A DNA stretch of 64,000 bases, from assembly GCA_000711775.1 (NCBI GenBank), contig ARYC01000754.1:1-64000 (forward strand), given 5' to 3'. The notes beneath the pieces are model-generated. The model did no database searches, had not been told where the DNA came from, and was given only the letters and a program-made list of their open reading frames with translations. Within the stretch, counting starts at the first letter, position 1. Each line of letters opens with the position of its first letter. Position numbers and translations under genes: made by a program. The stretch is from Oxytricha trifallax. Taxonomy: Eukaryota; Ciliophora; Spirotrichea; Sporadotrichida; Oxytrichidae. Positions 1 to 11,175 of the stretch are shown here, in pieces.

Positions 1-606
1 TAGGCTAACACTGATCACACTGTAGCTACATCCGATCCTACCGCATGGGCAGATATTGAGGCCGTTCAAGACTCCTTTAGTAGACTACCAGTAATATTCA
101 TTGAGTAATTGATATACTAAAATATTAGATGAGAATCCGCCAAGGCAAATACACTGCTATGCAGAGGAATTCCTTCTAGCTTAGAGCAGGATCCGCCAAC
201 GCTCCTAAGCAAGCTCACTTATCGTAACCCCTTTAGGAAGCAACTGCACGAGTACATCGCACACCTGCCCCTCCTAATCTCGCAGATGGATAGGCCCTGG
301 CTTCAGCACGAGTTCCAGAGGACCCTGGTCGCGGCCCTGGACCACTTGAGCTTGAGGAATGTCTGATTAAAACTTTCCAAGTTGATATGGTATTCAAGAT
401 TTCCATAATTCGCCCAACATTTCTACCCCAATAATGATCTTGAATTATCTCGGCCCCTGGGTTAGATGTCTGAGTCGGACATTCCATTTCCGTAAAATGA
501 AATATGGAGAATCGCGTGTTGCCCCTGCCACCCCCTCAAGAGAAAAATCCTTTTTTGTCATCGTTTGCAATACTGTTTGCCAAAAAATCATATGTAGAAA
601 ATTTGA
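1..606 (+). CDS. GC-rich coding block, partial, one frame broken by TGA
   Basis: Frame 1 is open from the window edge to position 606 apart from TGA at 130-132 and 364-366, and ends at TGA 604-606. The middle segment (133-363) is strongly protein-like and ends HLSLRNV. The last segment (367-606) carries the motif SRPLGQMSES at about 445-475, shared with 63688-63720. A short AT-rich stretch around 90-130, next to the first TGA, could be a small IES, which would remove that stop. TAA and TAG are used inside the frame, so the ciliate code is assumed. No known family is recognised. It may be germline precursor exons, a germline-limited gene or a decayed copy; the 5' end lies outside the window. 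Confidence 0.4.
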
Positions 607-790
607 GGTAAGTATTTTTGATCAGACCTATTATATTAATACCGCTTAATTACACTAAATTAACGACTCTCTGTAATATATTAGTTTTAACATTTGAATT
701 TAATTAGACAAAACATGGCACCAAACCCTACAGAGATAAAAACACTCTCAGGATGACAAGACCACCAGCTCCCAAGAAGAGGCCAAGATC
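607..790. other. AT-rich interval, possible intron or IES
   Basis: The interval begins GGTAAGT right after the TGA of the upstream block and has TTAG before ACAAAACATGG at about 705-715, so it has GT-AG ends. It could be an intron, an IES or simple spacer between two coding segments. The homologous block at the other end of the window stops matching at this same point. Confidence 0.25.
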
Positions 791-1345
791 ATGCAGTCCC
801 TCCTCCAAGTCAGAGAGCAGCTAGCTCTAATTCACGAGTACAGACACCACCTCGCGTCATTTCCAGAGCTGCCCAGGGTCAACGAAGTCATGAGAAGATC
901 GGGGGCACCCGCAGCTCACGAGGCTGAGGCACTTATGGCATGGCACTGGCAGGTGGTAACAGGAGCACTCTCAGATCTCCAACACTTCAAGCAGGACATC
1001 GAGCAATCGTTGATGAAGAGCAACCCCGGCCTCTACAAGAAGCTCACTCCCCAGTCAAAGATCCAAGAGATACAGGACCGCCTGCAGCTTATACAGGAGA
1101 ACTCAGAAGACCAGCTGCACGCATTCCTCAGGAAGATCTTCGCCAAGTGTCCCCTGCTCCCAGAGAAGATCCTCACCCTCCTCGCGAAGCAGTGCGAGAC
1201 CCTGGAGGCGGACAAGCTCCTTGCCTGGTACACCGCGAACATCAAGCCGTAGGCAGAGGAGATCAGACGAGGCAAGTACTCCCAAGTGCATCAGTAGTCA
1301 TTGAAAGCCGTCATTGAAGAGATTGATTAGTAGTTTAATTAGTGA
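791..1345 (+). CDS. Unidentified GC-rich protein, 184 aa with ciliate code
   Basis: Starts at the first in-frame ATG (MQSLLQVREQ). With the standard code it would stop at TAG 1250-1252, but reading TAG/TAA as Gln continues with equally protein-like sequence (EEIRRGKYSQ, then SLKAVIEEID) to TGA 1343-1345. The product is Gln/Glu/Lys/Leu-rich, probably mostly helical with coiled-coil character, with no signal peptide or membrane segment seen. GC content drops sharply after the stop. The frame is open some 25 codons upstream of the chosen ATG without another ATG, so an upstream exon or MDS is possible. Family unknown; the frame is convincing, the function is not. Confidence 0.6.
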
Positions 1346-3925
1346 GAGAAACTTGTAATTAGATTAATTTCATATAATTAGTTGTTGGTACATTTATTTT
1401 TCATTTCTCCCAAATCTTAAATTCTTTTATTTCTGTAGCTTATCAAATTGTGCAAAAATAATACTTATGGGGTTTTATTGAATCTATTAATACTCTTCAG
1501 AAGCTTAGATATCTGTACAGCATCATATTGCTGATGTTTGTTTTCTATTAGGCTTTATTGAGTAATTTGTTAATCTTAGTTTGAATATTACTAAATTAAT
1601 GCTCAATTTTAGATAGCCTGCTATTAAAACAATTATTTTTTTAGTGAGATCTACTAGCGATGATTTTCATCTCCCAAACCGAGGGTTTTGTATTATTGCT
1701 TCAAATAATTGAATTTAATTATTAATTTTCATATACACTTTATTTTACTGTAAGTAACACTATAATCTATGATTCAATTGGAATTTAGCTAATTTTCTTA
1801 GTAATAATCTTTAAACATTTCTTCACTTCCTGATTTCTTCTTTTAATTTAATAAATTCTTTTAGATCCAAATTTTAATTTATAAGTTTTTATCAAATTTA
1901 CTCTTTATTTTTATTTGTTATTATAATGTTAATTTCATATATAATTAGATATAGATAGATAATAACTTTAGGTAAAATTATAATGCATCACTAATAACAT
2001 TGTTGTATAATGCAAAATGTAAATCATTACTCATTCTCTCTTTTCTTGTGTAAATGCTTCCTCCTCTTCAATTATCTTTCTCTAGACATCTCTCTCTGGG
2101 TGGGTAGCTTGTTTCTACTCTTTCTTCTCCTGTTCCTCCTCAATAAGTATTGATTAGGTACTTGAGGTCACTTGGTCATCTCCTGCTTGGAATTGTATTT
2201 GATTGGATTTGTTAGCTCCCTCAATCCTTCCTAATACTTTGCCCTTTCATTGACTGATTTATAATTATTATGTCAATGATAAAATAATTAAAATTCTTTT
2301 TTAAGCAAAATAAATGGAAGAGTTAAAATTACTTATATAATTCCAACTGCTAACTCCAACTTAGTTCTGATCTTACCTGCTCACAATTTCACTTTTTATT
2401 AGCTGTAGTTGTGAGTTTACATAAAAAATATGAATTAAGGCAATTAAGGTTGGATTGTAGATGCTTTCTTAAAGAGTATCTAATGCCATGTCTACAGGCT
2501 TAATATCATCAAACTAAGAAAATTTACTTCAATTTATATATCATTCATGGTTATTATGCAAGAATGAAATGAATATTTATTACTCATAATTATTGGTTCT
2601 ATGTCTTTTATAATATCTTCATATATAATTATCTACTTCTTTGTTATTACTTCCCCCAAACTTATAGTCATTCCTCATGTTTGACTTTGAATCTCCCTCA
2701 ATCATGGAGGAGTATGCTTTATCCATATCAAGAGTTGGAATTACTATTCTGTTTTATCTAGGACATTAATATGATACGTAATTATTAAAATTCTCAATAT
2801 ATTATTAAGCAGATTTCTATATTAATTTAAGTCATAAAATATATTAATTAATTATTTATATTATATTTGTGAAAACAATATCAGAAAATTATGATTTATT
2901 AAACTAATATTTCTTATCTCAAGCCACAACATGATTAAGAGGGGCATTTTCAAACTTGTTCTTAGAGCTATTGTGATTGAACCCTAACTTATTCTGTGAA
3001 TTAGAGTATTCGTTATTAGAATTTACCTTCCTTTTGTATATTTTAGGAGATTCCTAAACAATTTCATCGAAGACTTTCATTCATGTCATAATGTGATATA
3101 TTTTAAAGCATTTGATTTTCAATCCTAATCCTATTTTGAAAATGTTTTCAGTATTCAACTGAGGCATTTCTTTTTATAGTTAACATTTTATATTTCTAAT
3201 AGAAATCGTTACTTCTGAGTCTCATTTAGTAATAATTCTTCTGATTAATTGTATATTCATTAACTAAATTTATAGTTTTAAATAAGAATATCTTATTTAA
3301 ATAATACTTTATTAATCCCAATATTAGCATAATTTTTTCTAAAAATTTGTGTAATAATTAATTCTGGATGACTTGAGCGATTCACTTTCAAAAATTTCGA
3401 TGAGGAATTTTTTTAATAAATATATTATTTATTTAGTATCCAACATATTAAAACACCGTTTCCCACATTTTTACTTGAGTAATTGTCCACTGAAATCTTT
3501 TTCACTCTTGTATTCAAGATCAATCCCACCCAGATGAAGATTCTGGTGCTCATATTTGCTTAAATGTTTTTGTTTATTTAATCGTTTACTTCCATCGTGG
3601 AGTGGAATGAAGCTTCTTTGCTTATTTACAGTGATTCTATTGCTTAAACAAATAGAACTTAAAAAATTGCCAGAAAAATAATAAGTAAATATTTCCAATT
3701 ATATCTAACCTCTAATTATTTCAATAATTTGTAAATGCTTGCTATAATCCTCGAATATTAAAATATTATATAAGATTAAGAAGTGTTCGTTTAATATAAA
3801 TTCAAAGACTCTATTTCAATTTTCTCATAAATTAATTAAATACAAATTAGGTCTAATATACATAGCTTCCTCAAGTTTGGAGAACTAAAATAACATATCA
3901 GGGTTGTCTTACTACTTAATTAAAA
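1346..3925. other. AT-rich stretch, no gene established
   Basis: Long AT-rich DNA with no recognised gene or repeat. One minus-strand frame (about 3222-3710) stays open for roughly 155 codons under the ciliate code and is fairly protein-like near 3480-3690, but it lacks an ATG start. In AT-rich sequence with only TGA as stop such a frame can occur by chance. Confidence 0.3.
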
Positions 3926-4850
3926 ATAATCATTCATAATTTATAATAAGTGATATATAATTAATCAATAAATATATTAAAGAGAAAACATTAAAAATGG
4001 AATGCTATCCAATCTAGTCTTTCTTAACAAGAGCATCAGATTACATAAAGTTGCTTTCTTTTGAGAACCATAAATTTTTCGAAGTTTTCAAAGCAGCATA
4101 ATATTCATGGAGATTGCAAAAAATGTCATAGCGATAAAGTCTCATATAAGAATGAAGATAATAAGCTTATGTATGAGGAGTGTCTTCTAAAGTTTAGAAT
4201 AAAATCACTCTAAGAATTGAATGCGCGGACTTCTAATACCAAGAAACCCCAGGGCTATAAATAAGAAATTTTAAAGAACTAATGAACTTCCAATTTCCCT
4301 CTTTAAACCATCTGAGTATAATGTGTTTAACAAAGCTTGCAACAACTAGGCTGCTTTAATGAGAAACATTATAATGATAGTTAATTTACGAGAGAATCTC
4401 TTTTTAATTCTTCGAATTAAACACTTTAGATTTGCAAGATTTACACAACTCCAGAATATTTAGAATACTGTATTCATGGCAAGAATGGAGTTCAGTGGCT
4501 CGACATATTTCCTGTCCATAAACTTGGAGTCTCATGATTATTAAAAACTACTTATTCAATTCGCAGAATTCTTGCATTTTAAATTATATAATTCCTTTCC
4601 ATCACATTATCTTATTATCTGAGTCATTCATGAGACTTTATTATTGAGATGTACCTTTCTATCGCAATCGTAATCATGATGCATGGGATAATTTGTAAAA
4701 TTCATGGTCTTTATATAAAGCAACTAGATGCACTCGAAGTTTCTTTCTTAGCTAGAGGATATAACAAAGCTTTCCATTTTAATTTTTATTTTCTTATATA
4801 TTTATTGATTAATTAATTATATATCACTTATTATAAATTATGATTATCTA
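3926..4850. mobile_element. Foldback element with about 80-bp inverted ends
   Basis: Positions 3926-4010 reappear in reverse complement at about 4760-4850. The shared core is a run around ATAATAAGTGATATATAATT and its complement, with further matches inwards. The 750 bp between the arms is somewhat GC-richer and contains the zinc-finger-like frame at 3998-4285. The arms have diverged, so this is an old copy. No clear target duplication was found. Confidence 0.5.
3998..4285 (+). CDS. Zinc-finger-like (B-box-type) frame inside foldback
   Basis: Under the ciliate code this frame reads with Gln for TAA/TAG and ends at TGA 4283-4285. It contains GDCKKCHSDK followed about 13 residues later by MYEECL, resembling the Cys/His spacing of ciliate B-box zinc fingers. 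A second frame from the ATG at 3997 (MECYPIQSFL) is also protein-like until about 4100, so the original gene may have run from one frame into the other, implying a frameshift. It may be cargo of the foldback, a germline fragment or chance; partner and function are unknown. Confidence 0.25.
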
Positions 4851-5173
4851 GCCAAAGCATTTGAAATATTCTGGCAATAAATTTTGGATTTATGTGGACT
4901 TTATAAATATTTTTATTAAATAACTTTTCGCTCAGACAGGCTTTAAATTTAATTTAAAATAATTATTATTAAATAATTTAAAAGAGTGTTTAAATTCAAG
5001 ATGAAATATCCTAAATCTTTTATTCTCGACTTATTTTTCTCAATTTTTCAACAAATTTATATAGCTGTGCAAGTATATAATTTTAGTTCTCCTCTATTAT
5101 AATCTAGAACACATTGTGATTCATTTATAATCTACATTAATTTCATAATATAATAATACCTTCATAATTAAGT
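4851..5173. other. AT-rich spacer
   Basis: Nothing recognised between the foldback and the SINE-like repeat. Confidence 0.4.
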
Positions 5174-5480
5174 TTCGGACTAACCAAACGGAGGGTTGGT
5201 CACTTGACCAATTCTGAATTTTAGGGGGTTCGAAACCCAGGTTCTGTATTGTTTTTTCCAAGTAAAAAGCATGGGATACTCATCCGGAGCTGGTATGATG
5301 TTAAATGGCAGCATATGACCTAGCTTGGAAATTGGGAGTGGCTACATGGATGTAAAGTGCACTAGTATTGAATAAGGTCAAGTTTGGTGGTGACCACATC
5401 TGATGCTTCCGGAAAGAATGTCGGAAGGAACACTTCTTCAGTATTAATTGCCCTTAATATTAATTTCCTAATAACTTAAC
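5174..5480 (+). repeat. SINE-like repeat with tRNA B-box match
   Basis: A GC-richer island in AT-rich DNA. GGGGGTTCGAAACCC at 5224-5238 matches the RNA polymerase III B box, and GGTTGGTCACTTGACC about 30 bp upstream could be a degenerate A box. The 3' part (CAGTATTAATT, then ATTAATTTCCTAATA) resembles the 3' end of the SINE-like insertion at 8971-9196, although the bodies differ, as in SINEs sharing a LINE-derived tail. No target duplication was found and no cloverleaf could be drawn, so it is not called a tRNA gene. Confidence 0.4.
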
Positions 5481-5579
5481 TATCTAACTAACTTTTATAA
5501 TTAAAATGAATATTAATATAATAAGCTTTGAAAAAATTATAAAAAGCCAAATATATGAATTATGGACATTCAAATAAAT

Positions 5580-5920
5580 TGATAATTGGAAAAATTATCA
5601 GCAGTAGACTTTGGTTCAGCTGATCTAAGTAAGGCTTAGCTTATTGCGAGTATTGCTTTTACGAAACCAGATACCTTTCAGTAGAGCATGAAGAAAATTG
5701 TAAAAATAATTATGCATGCATCCTTAGCATCCCAGAGACCATTTCATGAAGAAAAAATATTAGAAAATTCTAATAAAGAGTAAAAATAATGCTTAGAATT
5801 TGTTTTATGCTGGCATTTTTCGAGTTCGAATATAATCTAAGTTTATCAATACATCATCCAAGTAGAGCAACATAAGAGGAATGTCACTTTTCGGGAGTGG
5901 TATCAATTATCAGGTGAAAC
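5580..5920 (+). other. Weak coding-like stretch
   Basis: After a TGA near 5575 one frame stays open through to the adjacent MITE, including VDFGSADLSK and later REWYQLSGE. About 115 codons without TGA is not significant at this base composition, so it is recorded only as a candidate gene fragment or MDS. Confidence 0.15.
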
Positions 5921-6330
5921 TATTGTTGGAATACTTTTGATTTAGGAAATTATGTAATAAATAAATATTAATTAATTAGTGACAGTTAAATTTTTCCTTT
6001 TCTAGATTAATGGTACTTGTTCGATAGAGGATTCATAATTAACTGAACTTTATATTTGGAGATACTAGTCTATCGCATCCCCAGATAGAGATAACTCGAT
6101 TTAAATTTTGACATTAAAATTAACTAAATAAATCATTCAAAATTAAAATTGAGTTTATCTCGCTCAAGGTTGTGATAAAGGTGTACTGCCATTAGTAAAT
6201 TCAAGTTGATTCTCTATCGAACAAGTATAAAATTGTCTAGGTAGGACAAAGAAAGTTAACAACCAGAATCTAAAATAATATTTATTAATTTTTTATTTGA
6301 TTTCCCAAATCAAATGTATTTCCTACAATA
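5921..6330. mobile_element. TA-flanked foldback MITE, diverged copy
   Basis: Left end TTGTTGGAATAC and right end GTATTTCCTACAA are inverted and flanked by TA on both sides. Internally it carries GACAGTTAA, a TTCGATAGAG motif and the central GAGATAACTCGA signature, mirrored in the other arm with many differences. It is the oldest of three related copies (see 38325-38755 and 48373-48799). TA flanks suggest non-autonomous Tc1/mariner-type elements. No coding sequence. Confidence 0.7.
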
Positions 6331-7729
6331 ATGAATTCACTCAGCCGTTAAATTATTAGCTGTAACTCTAACTTCTTCAATGATGATCCTGAGTAGATAC
6401 TCTCTAATAGAATAGCTACTTGCGAAGTATAACTTATCTAAAATTTAGCTTCACTTATTTATCGTGTTTAAGTTATTCACTTGTAAATTAATAACTTGAA
6501 ATGTAATTTAAAGTAAAGGTTGTTGTACTTATTGTGTGTAACCTATTTATTCTCTATCCGTGAGTAACCTATCTCTCAGGCAGCTTGGCATATGATTTCA
6601 TACAGTAAAATTCCTCAATTAACTAAGCTTTTTAAAAGTAGTATTAGCATGAGATGCTCTCTTTGCTACATCAAAATATCATGTGTGATGAATAATGTAC
6701 CGCCACTGACTTAAGTGTAGCCAACCTCATCAGATCCAGTTTTGGCAAAGTGAGGAGATGACGATTACTCAAGCTATCGGTATGCATTTGATCATAAAAA
6801 TTCACCAAAATGCAATTGGTCCAAACTTTTTGAATGTTTAAAGGTCTGTTGCTATTAATGCAAGCTTCTTTTAACAGTAACATATGAGTCAGGATACAAT
6901 GATATACCTGCGGTAACATCAGCATGATGATGGAAACAATTTAGGCAGGCAAATTACATAAGCTACCTAATAAAGTTGAATGATAGCTATTGTAACTTGC
7001 TACTCCTTACAGTGTAACTAGATACTCCGTCGCTTGTAATTAGCTAGCATTCATCTTATAACAAGATACTCCAACTTATATAAAATGACTAGTCATCATT
7101 ATCGTAAAAATATATACATTTATAGAAGTATGCTGTACATTCAATCGTAGCATCGGTTTATGATAGCCCGAATTGTGGTATCTTACGGTTAACCGAATGT
7201 ATTGCTTCGAATGTGAGAAGGTAAAGAGATGGGTATAGAGTTGCAGAGAAGTACAAAATTAGAAAAGCCCTACATTCATTAGCAAGATGGCTGTTATCTA
7301 CTTCTATTAGAATGATGTACTTGTATCAATGTCACGATAATCCTAGTAGAAATTTTCATATGATTGAATTAATTATTAATAACATCAACAAAATAACTGA
7401 TAAACTTTGCAGAAATACTGACTCTAATTGAGTTGTTATATAAACTCAGATATCATTTGTTAATCTTAGAGTTATTAATTAATTTATAATTTAAAATATA
7501 TATAAATAAAAGAAGTATTTAATGATTAAATACTTTAAGGTTATAGAACAAATTTAATTTATTGCCTATTATATTGATTTCTTAATTAAAAAATAATATC
7601 TATATATTTTAAATATATTTATCAAATATTTTTTAATTATCCTAAAGGCATATTTTTATACTGTTATCTAAGAGTTTTATTAATTAATTAAATCATATCA
7701 AACTTGCTTTCTATGTTAAAAGTGAAGAT
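6331..7729. other. Mixed AT-rich DNA, one unexplained minus ORF
   Basis: The part at 6650-7350 is a little GC-richer. A minus-strand frame at 6671-6925 is open without any stop and has plausible composition (KVWTNCILVNFYDQ), but no family is recognised. The rest, especially 7360-7700, is nearly pure A/T. Confidence 0.25.
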
Positions 7730-8720
7730 TTGACCATAGCAGAAATTAATAACACTCCATTTCACAAATATACTAAGCACTCTCCAAGATAAGTTGTTTC
7801 AGTCATACATTTCGAAGGTGGCTTTTAGTCAAAGAGCTATATGAGCTAGCACAAGAAATTCTCTATGTTACCCGAGAAGCCTTTAGAAAACTTCTAAAAC
7901 TGAGAAGAATTTCTTTAAAATTTATTGGGATTCTCTATAGAATAATACGGTAGAACTATGGATAAATCCCTAATAAAATAAGAGGTAAAGTACTAATTAA
8001 CATCCTGAACCAGCTTGATGAAATTACCAAATCGAATCTCATAATTTCGAATGATGATTGTCATGAAACTGCTATAATAAATATGCTATTAATCTTGAGT
8101 TCTTGCAAATAGAGAACATAAACTTCTTAATCAGAGAATATTTTCATCTTGAGATATCTTTTATGTTCAGTGGATGAGTCGTTAGTGCAGTTATAACTTA
8201 TCTGTCGAATGATGTTAAAACTACTCAAGCTTGATAAGCTCAATCAAAATAGATTGTTATTAATCATTCTGGTGGTCCTGATTACTAATTTATTATTAGT
8301 TGAACTGATGGGGAAATAGAAAATATTTGTACTAAATATTCCTTGGTTGTCTTAAGCAAAATAAATAACGGGTATATACTGAAATTACAAGTTTCGATAG
8401 AGAAGAGTAAATAATCGGAAGAACTAGTTGACTTATAATCCAGAAGTGTCTGTTCTCGATCGAGGTAAATCTCTTCAGCTCCGTTTAAAAATGCTTGAGG
8501 ACAATCTCACCATACCCAACTCCTTTGTCATAAGCTACAAATGCTTTGTCATAAACACAAAGATTGCTTGCTTTTAATAGCGCTTAGACAGCATGATAAA
8601 GCAGCTTGCGGTTATCTTAGAGAAGAAAAGCGACACTATCAAGACTCATGTTGAGTTAGGAAAATCATATCTTGTGATTACAAAGAATATTAAGATTCTA
8701 TAAGTTATAAATAAAAATAA
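7730..8720 (+). pseudogene. Decayed coding-like region, unidentified
   Basis: Three successive frames are protein-like. The first is open about 215 codons (7735-8385), including LNQLDEITKSNLII and a hydrophobic RLLLIILVVLITNLLL. The second contains VINHSGGPDY and TDGEIENICTKYSLVV (about 8255-8460). The third contains LQLRLKMLEDNLTI and VILEKKSDTIK (about 8440-8700). GC content is higher than in the flanks. Overlapping good frames suggest a gene broken by frameshifts, or short precursor segments. A sensor-kinase relative was considered, but no His-box or receiver Asp could be fixed. Confidence 0.25.
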
Positions 8721-8849
8721 TATATTTTTTAATAAAAAATGTAAGTATTTCAATTTCATTTCACTTATTTTAAACTTGTTTTATTAATTCTATAAAATAA
8801 TACTTAAATCATCAATATTTTATTCTGATTATCATAAATTACGGGTATT

Positions 8850-8945
8850 GACGTCAATTACTTACAGACGACGTCAATTACTCACAGACGACGTCAATTA
8901 CTCACAGACGACGTCAATTACTCACAGACGACGTCAATTACTCAC
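8850..8945 (+). repeat. Tandem 20-bp repeats GACGTCAATTACTCACAGAC
   Basis: Four full units, the first with one change (CTTACAGAC), followed by a fifth that continues into the terminal repeat as CTCACCAGTG. Each unit contains the palindrome GACGTC. The right end of the element has only one copy, so this is a local expansion at one terminus. Confidence 0.9.
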
Positions 8946-8970
8946 CAGTGTTTATTAATGGTAAAAATGT

Positions 8971-9196
8971 AGCACACAAGACTGCTAGACCACACAGGGG
9001 GTTCCGGCGTGTTCCCCTTGCCTACCTAATTGTGGTGGCATGTTAGCATGAGCCAGATGCCCGAACTGGCCTCCTTTACCTACAGGGAGGGTTGATTGAC
9101 GGTGTCGAAAGTCAAAAGTATGAAGTAAAAAACCTAATAACAATCTGGCTGGCTTAAGCCCAGTATTAATTTCCTATAAGCTTTAAATAATAATAA
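8971..9196 (+). mobile_element. SINE-like insertion, 15-bp target duplication, (TAA)n tail
   Basis: TAATGGTAAAAATGT is present immediately before (8956-8970) and after (9197-9211). The uninterrupted sequence survives in the other arm of the host element, which proves the insertion. The 226-bp insert is GC-rich at its 5' part and ends in an AATAATAATAAT tail, the signature of target-primed reverse transcription. Its 3' region resembles the repeat at 5174-5480. A weak B-box-like string (GGTGTCGAAAGTC) is the only pol III signal. Confidence 0.75.
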
Positions 9197-9344
9197 TAAT
9201 GGTAAAAATGTGAATAGCACAATTAAATTGAGAATTTTAATTTCAAGCAGGGATCTTGTGGTACTACTCGTATCAGAGTCACAGAGCTAGAGATCCCTTG
9301 TTTGATACCAAATCAAAATAATTAACAGCATGGTTCAAGTGGAC

Positions 9345-9840
9345 AGCAAGCTCCTTGTTTAGGTTTGGATCTATACAAGATGACATATCACAGACCGATA
9401 CGTTTAAGACGAACTGAAATTCTGATAGAAGCCTTAAATCAAAATCTGATTAATGAAGTTATGCATATCCTTCTTACTCAATATAGTCAATGAAGGTAAT
9501 TAATCTTCCCTCAGGACATTTTATAATATACTAAAATTTGAAATAAAACGAAGATAAGCACAACATAAACCACAACCCAAATCACAATATTATAAGACAT
9601 CATAATGATAAAAAATGAAGCAGGCAAATAAACTTGAACCGTGAATTAAGAAGATATCCAAAAGTAAGAATAGCGATTTGGTACTCATTCAAATAAGAAC
9701 CTGAAAAAGTACTAATCTTCCTATACAATTTGAAAAAAAAGGTATTCTTTTGAAATGGAAACTTATAGACTTTAACATCATCTTGGAACACATGGAGGTC
9801 ATAGTCAGGAAGAATTTAGGTGGGTAAAAACCTTGCAGAC
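9345..9840. other. Coding-like cargo of the Mutator-like element
   Basis: A plus frame (about 9330-9495) reads GLDLYKMTYHRPIRLRRTE and ends at TGA near 9495. A minus frame from the right arm reads WFKWSARFLPTQ, then DYDLHVFQDDVKVYKF, and ends at TGA near 9598. Both end in genuine TGA codons and look like protein, but no family is recognised. They may be captured host exons, as in Pack-MULEs, or remnants of element genes. Confidence 0.3.
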
Positions 9841-10030
9841 CACTTGAACCATGCTGTTAATTATTTTGATTTGGTATCAAACAAGGGATCTCTAGCTCTG
9901 TGACTCTGATACGGGTAGTACCACAAGATCCCTGCTTGAAATTAAAATTCTCAATTTAATTGTGCTATGCACAATTTTACCATTAATAAACACTGGTGAG
10001 TAATTGACGTCAAAAAAACCCTAAATTACG

Positions 10031-11110
10031 TTATAATCATGAAGTATAGAAAGAAACAGAGTAATCAATTTTAATGCTTTCATATTTATCTGAATACTTA
10101 CAAAACATTCTTATCTTTGCTCATCGCTCCCGAACATAAGTTCACTTAAAATAGACAATATTTATATTCTATTGACTGCAATTATTTTTGTCAATTTGTA
10201 TAAAATTATTTGTGATTGATTATTTAAAACTAATACCATTTCAAGTTAATTTGGATACAGAATGATATTAAATGACTATTAATATTTATTTAAATAGTTC
10301 GAAGAGTTTCTAATATTAAGTTCTATAAATTTGCTATATCGTTTATGAATTGGCTACTTCACTGTTTTGAAAGAGAGTTAACTTCTTAACTTTTTGGATA
10401 ATAATTATAATTGAATAATATAATAACCTTTTAGTAAATTCAAAAAGTCCATCATCTTTAAAACATCAAACTTTTCCATATCTTTATGCTGACTTCTTCC
10501 TGTCACTTTATATAATCTCAGATTATTTCTAACCACAGTATGAAGGTAATATAATTTAAATTAAAATTTATTTTTATATTTTCTATTTTAACAATTTAAT
10601 AAATTAATTCCTTTAATGTATAAATCAACAATTTAATAGTAGAATTATTGATTAATTTTATCCTAATAATATTTAATAGAAGTTTAATCCCAGAAATACA
10701 CTTTATGCTTTCGACTATCAATAATTGTATTAAACTATTTTTTCCTTGTTTTTTTTATAAATAAAATTGTACTATATTAATACATTCCCCACCTGACTTG
10801 TATATTTTCTATGAATTAAGAGCAGTAACCCCTCTAGAAGAAGTCTTCATCTTAATTTGCAATTGAAATAATTTGAATTATGCTATTGAAAAGGGTCTAA
10901 GAAAAAAATAAGAAACTTTGATGAAATAGAGATTGAATAGTTTTAGAAACTTAGTAAACTAACAGAAGAGAGATATGGTAAATTTAGGAATTAACTTATC
11001 TTAAATATGTAGTTTATTTTAAATAAATATATATTAGAGTAGAGTAGAGAGTAACTATAAGGTAATGTATAATTATTAATCAACTTTTAATCAATTAATT
11101 ATTACTAGAA
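10031..11110. other. AT-rich stretch, nothing recognised
   Basis: No coding-like frame, repeat or palindrome of note was seen. Confidence 0.5.
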
Positions 11111-11112
11111 AT

Positions 11113-11175
11113 GGAGATTCACCTGTTAAGCCATCAGACAACATTGAAAATGTCAAAGCCAAGATTCAAGACAAG
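11113..11175 (+). pseudogene. Ubiquitin fragment (residues about 17-33)
   Basis: The frame reads VKPSDNIENVKAKIQDK, which matches ubiquitin residues 17-33 almost exactly (Val17 to Lys33, including Lys27, Lys29 and Lys33). It breaks off after Lys33 with GGTAAGT, a perfect 5' splice-site string, and the continuation EGIPPDQQ is absent. Upstream of Val17 the match also ends. At about 55 bp it fits either a single short MDS of a ubiquitin gene scattered in the germline, or a small gene fragment. It cannot make a protein here. Confidence 0.7.

Larger units (their letters stand above)
8844..10021. mobile_element. Mutator-like element with 9-bp target duplication
   Basis: TAAATTACG occurs directly outside both ends (8835-8843 and 10022-10030). 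The ends are inverted: ATTGACGTCAATTACTCACC on the left and its complement on the right, continuing through AGTGTTTATTAATGG and on to about 9340 and 9845, giving arms of roughly 160 bp once a later insertion is removed. A 9-bp duplication with long inverted ends is typical of Mutator-like elements. The left end is expanded by 20-bp tandem repeats. The unique middle (9345-9840) has coding-like frames but no transposase. Confidence 0.75.

Noticed and set aside
130-366. TGA as a sense codon (Trp or Cys)
   Set aside because: If all three stops are sense codons every frame is open, so openness proves nothing. TGA clearly ends the intact transposase and 22K genes here, so decay or IESs are preferred.
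233-487. 84-codon minus-strand frame
   Set aside because: It overlaps the better-supported plus-strand block; low-complexity Ser/Gly/Pro/Arg content is typical of the shadow of a GC-rich gene.
940-1317. 125-codon plus frame overlapping the 184-aa gene, and minus frames at 1033-1291
   Set aside because: Shadows in GC-rich coding sequence, rich in Arg/Pro/Gln; the 791-1345 frame has better composition and continues past its TAG.
5224-5238. Possible tRNA gene
   Set aside because: Only the B box is convincing; no acceptor stem or cloverleaf can be formed, and the sequence shares its tail with a SINE-like insertion.
8850-8945. CRISPR-like array
   Set aside because: The 20-bp units are directly adjacent with no spacers; they are tandem repeats at the end of a transposon.
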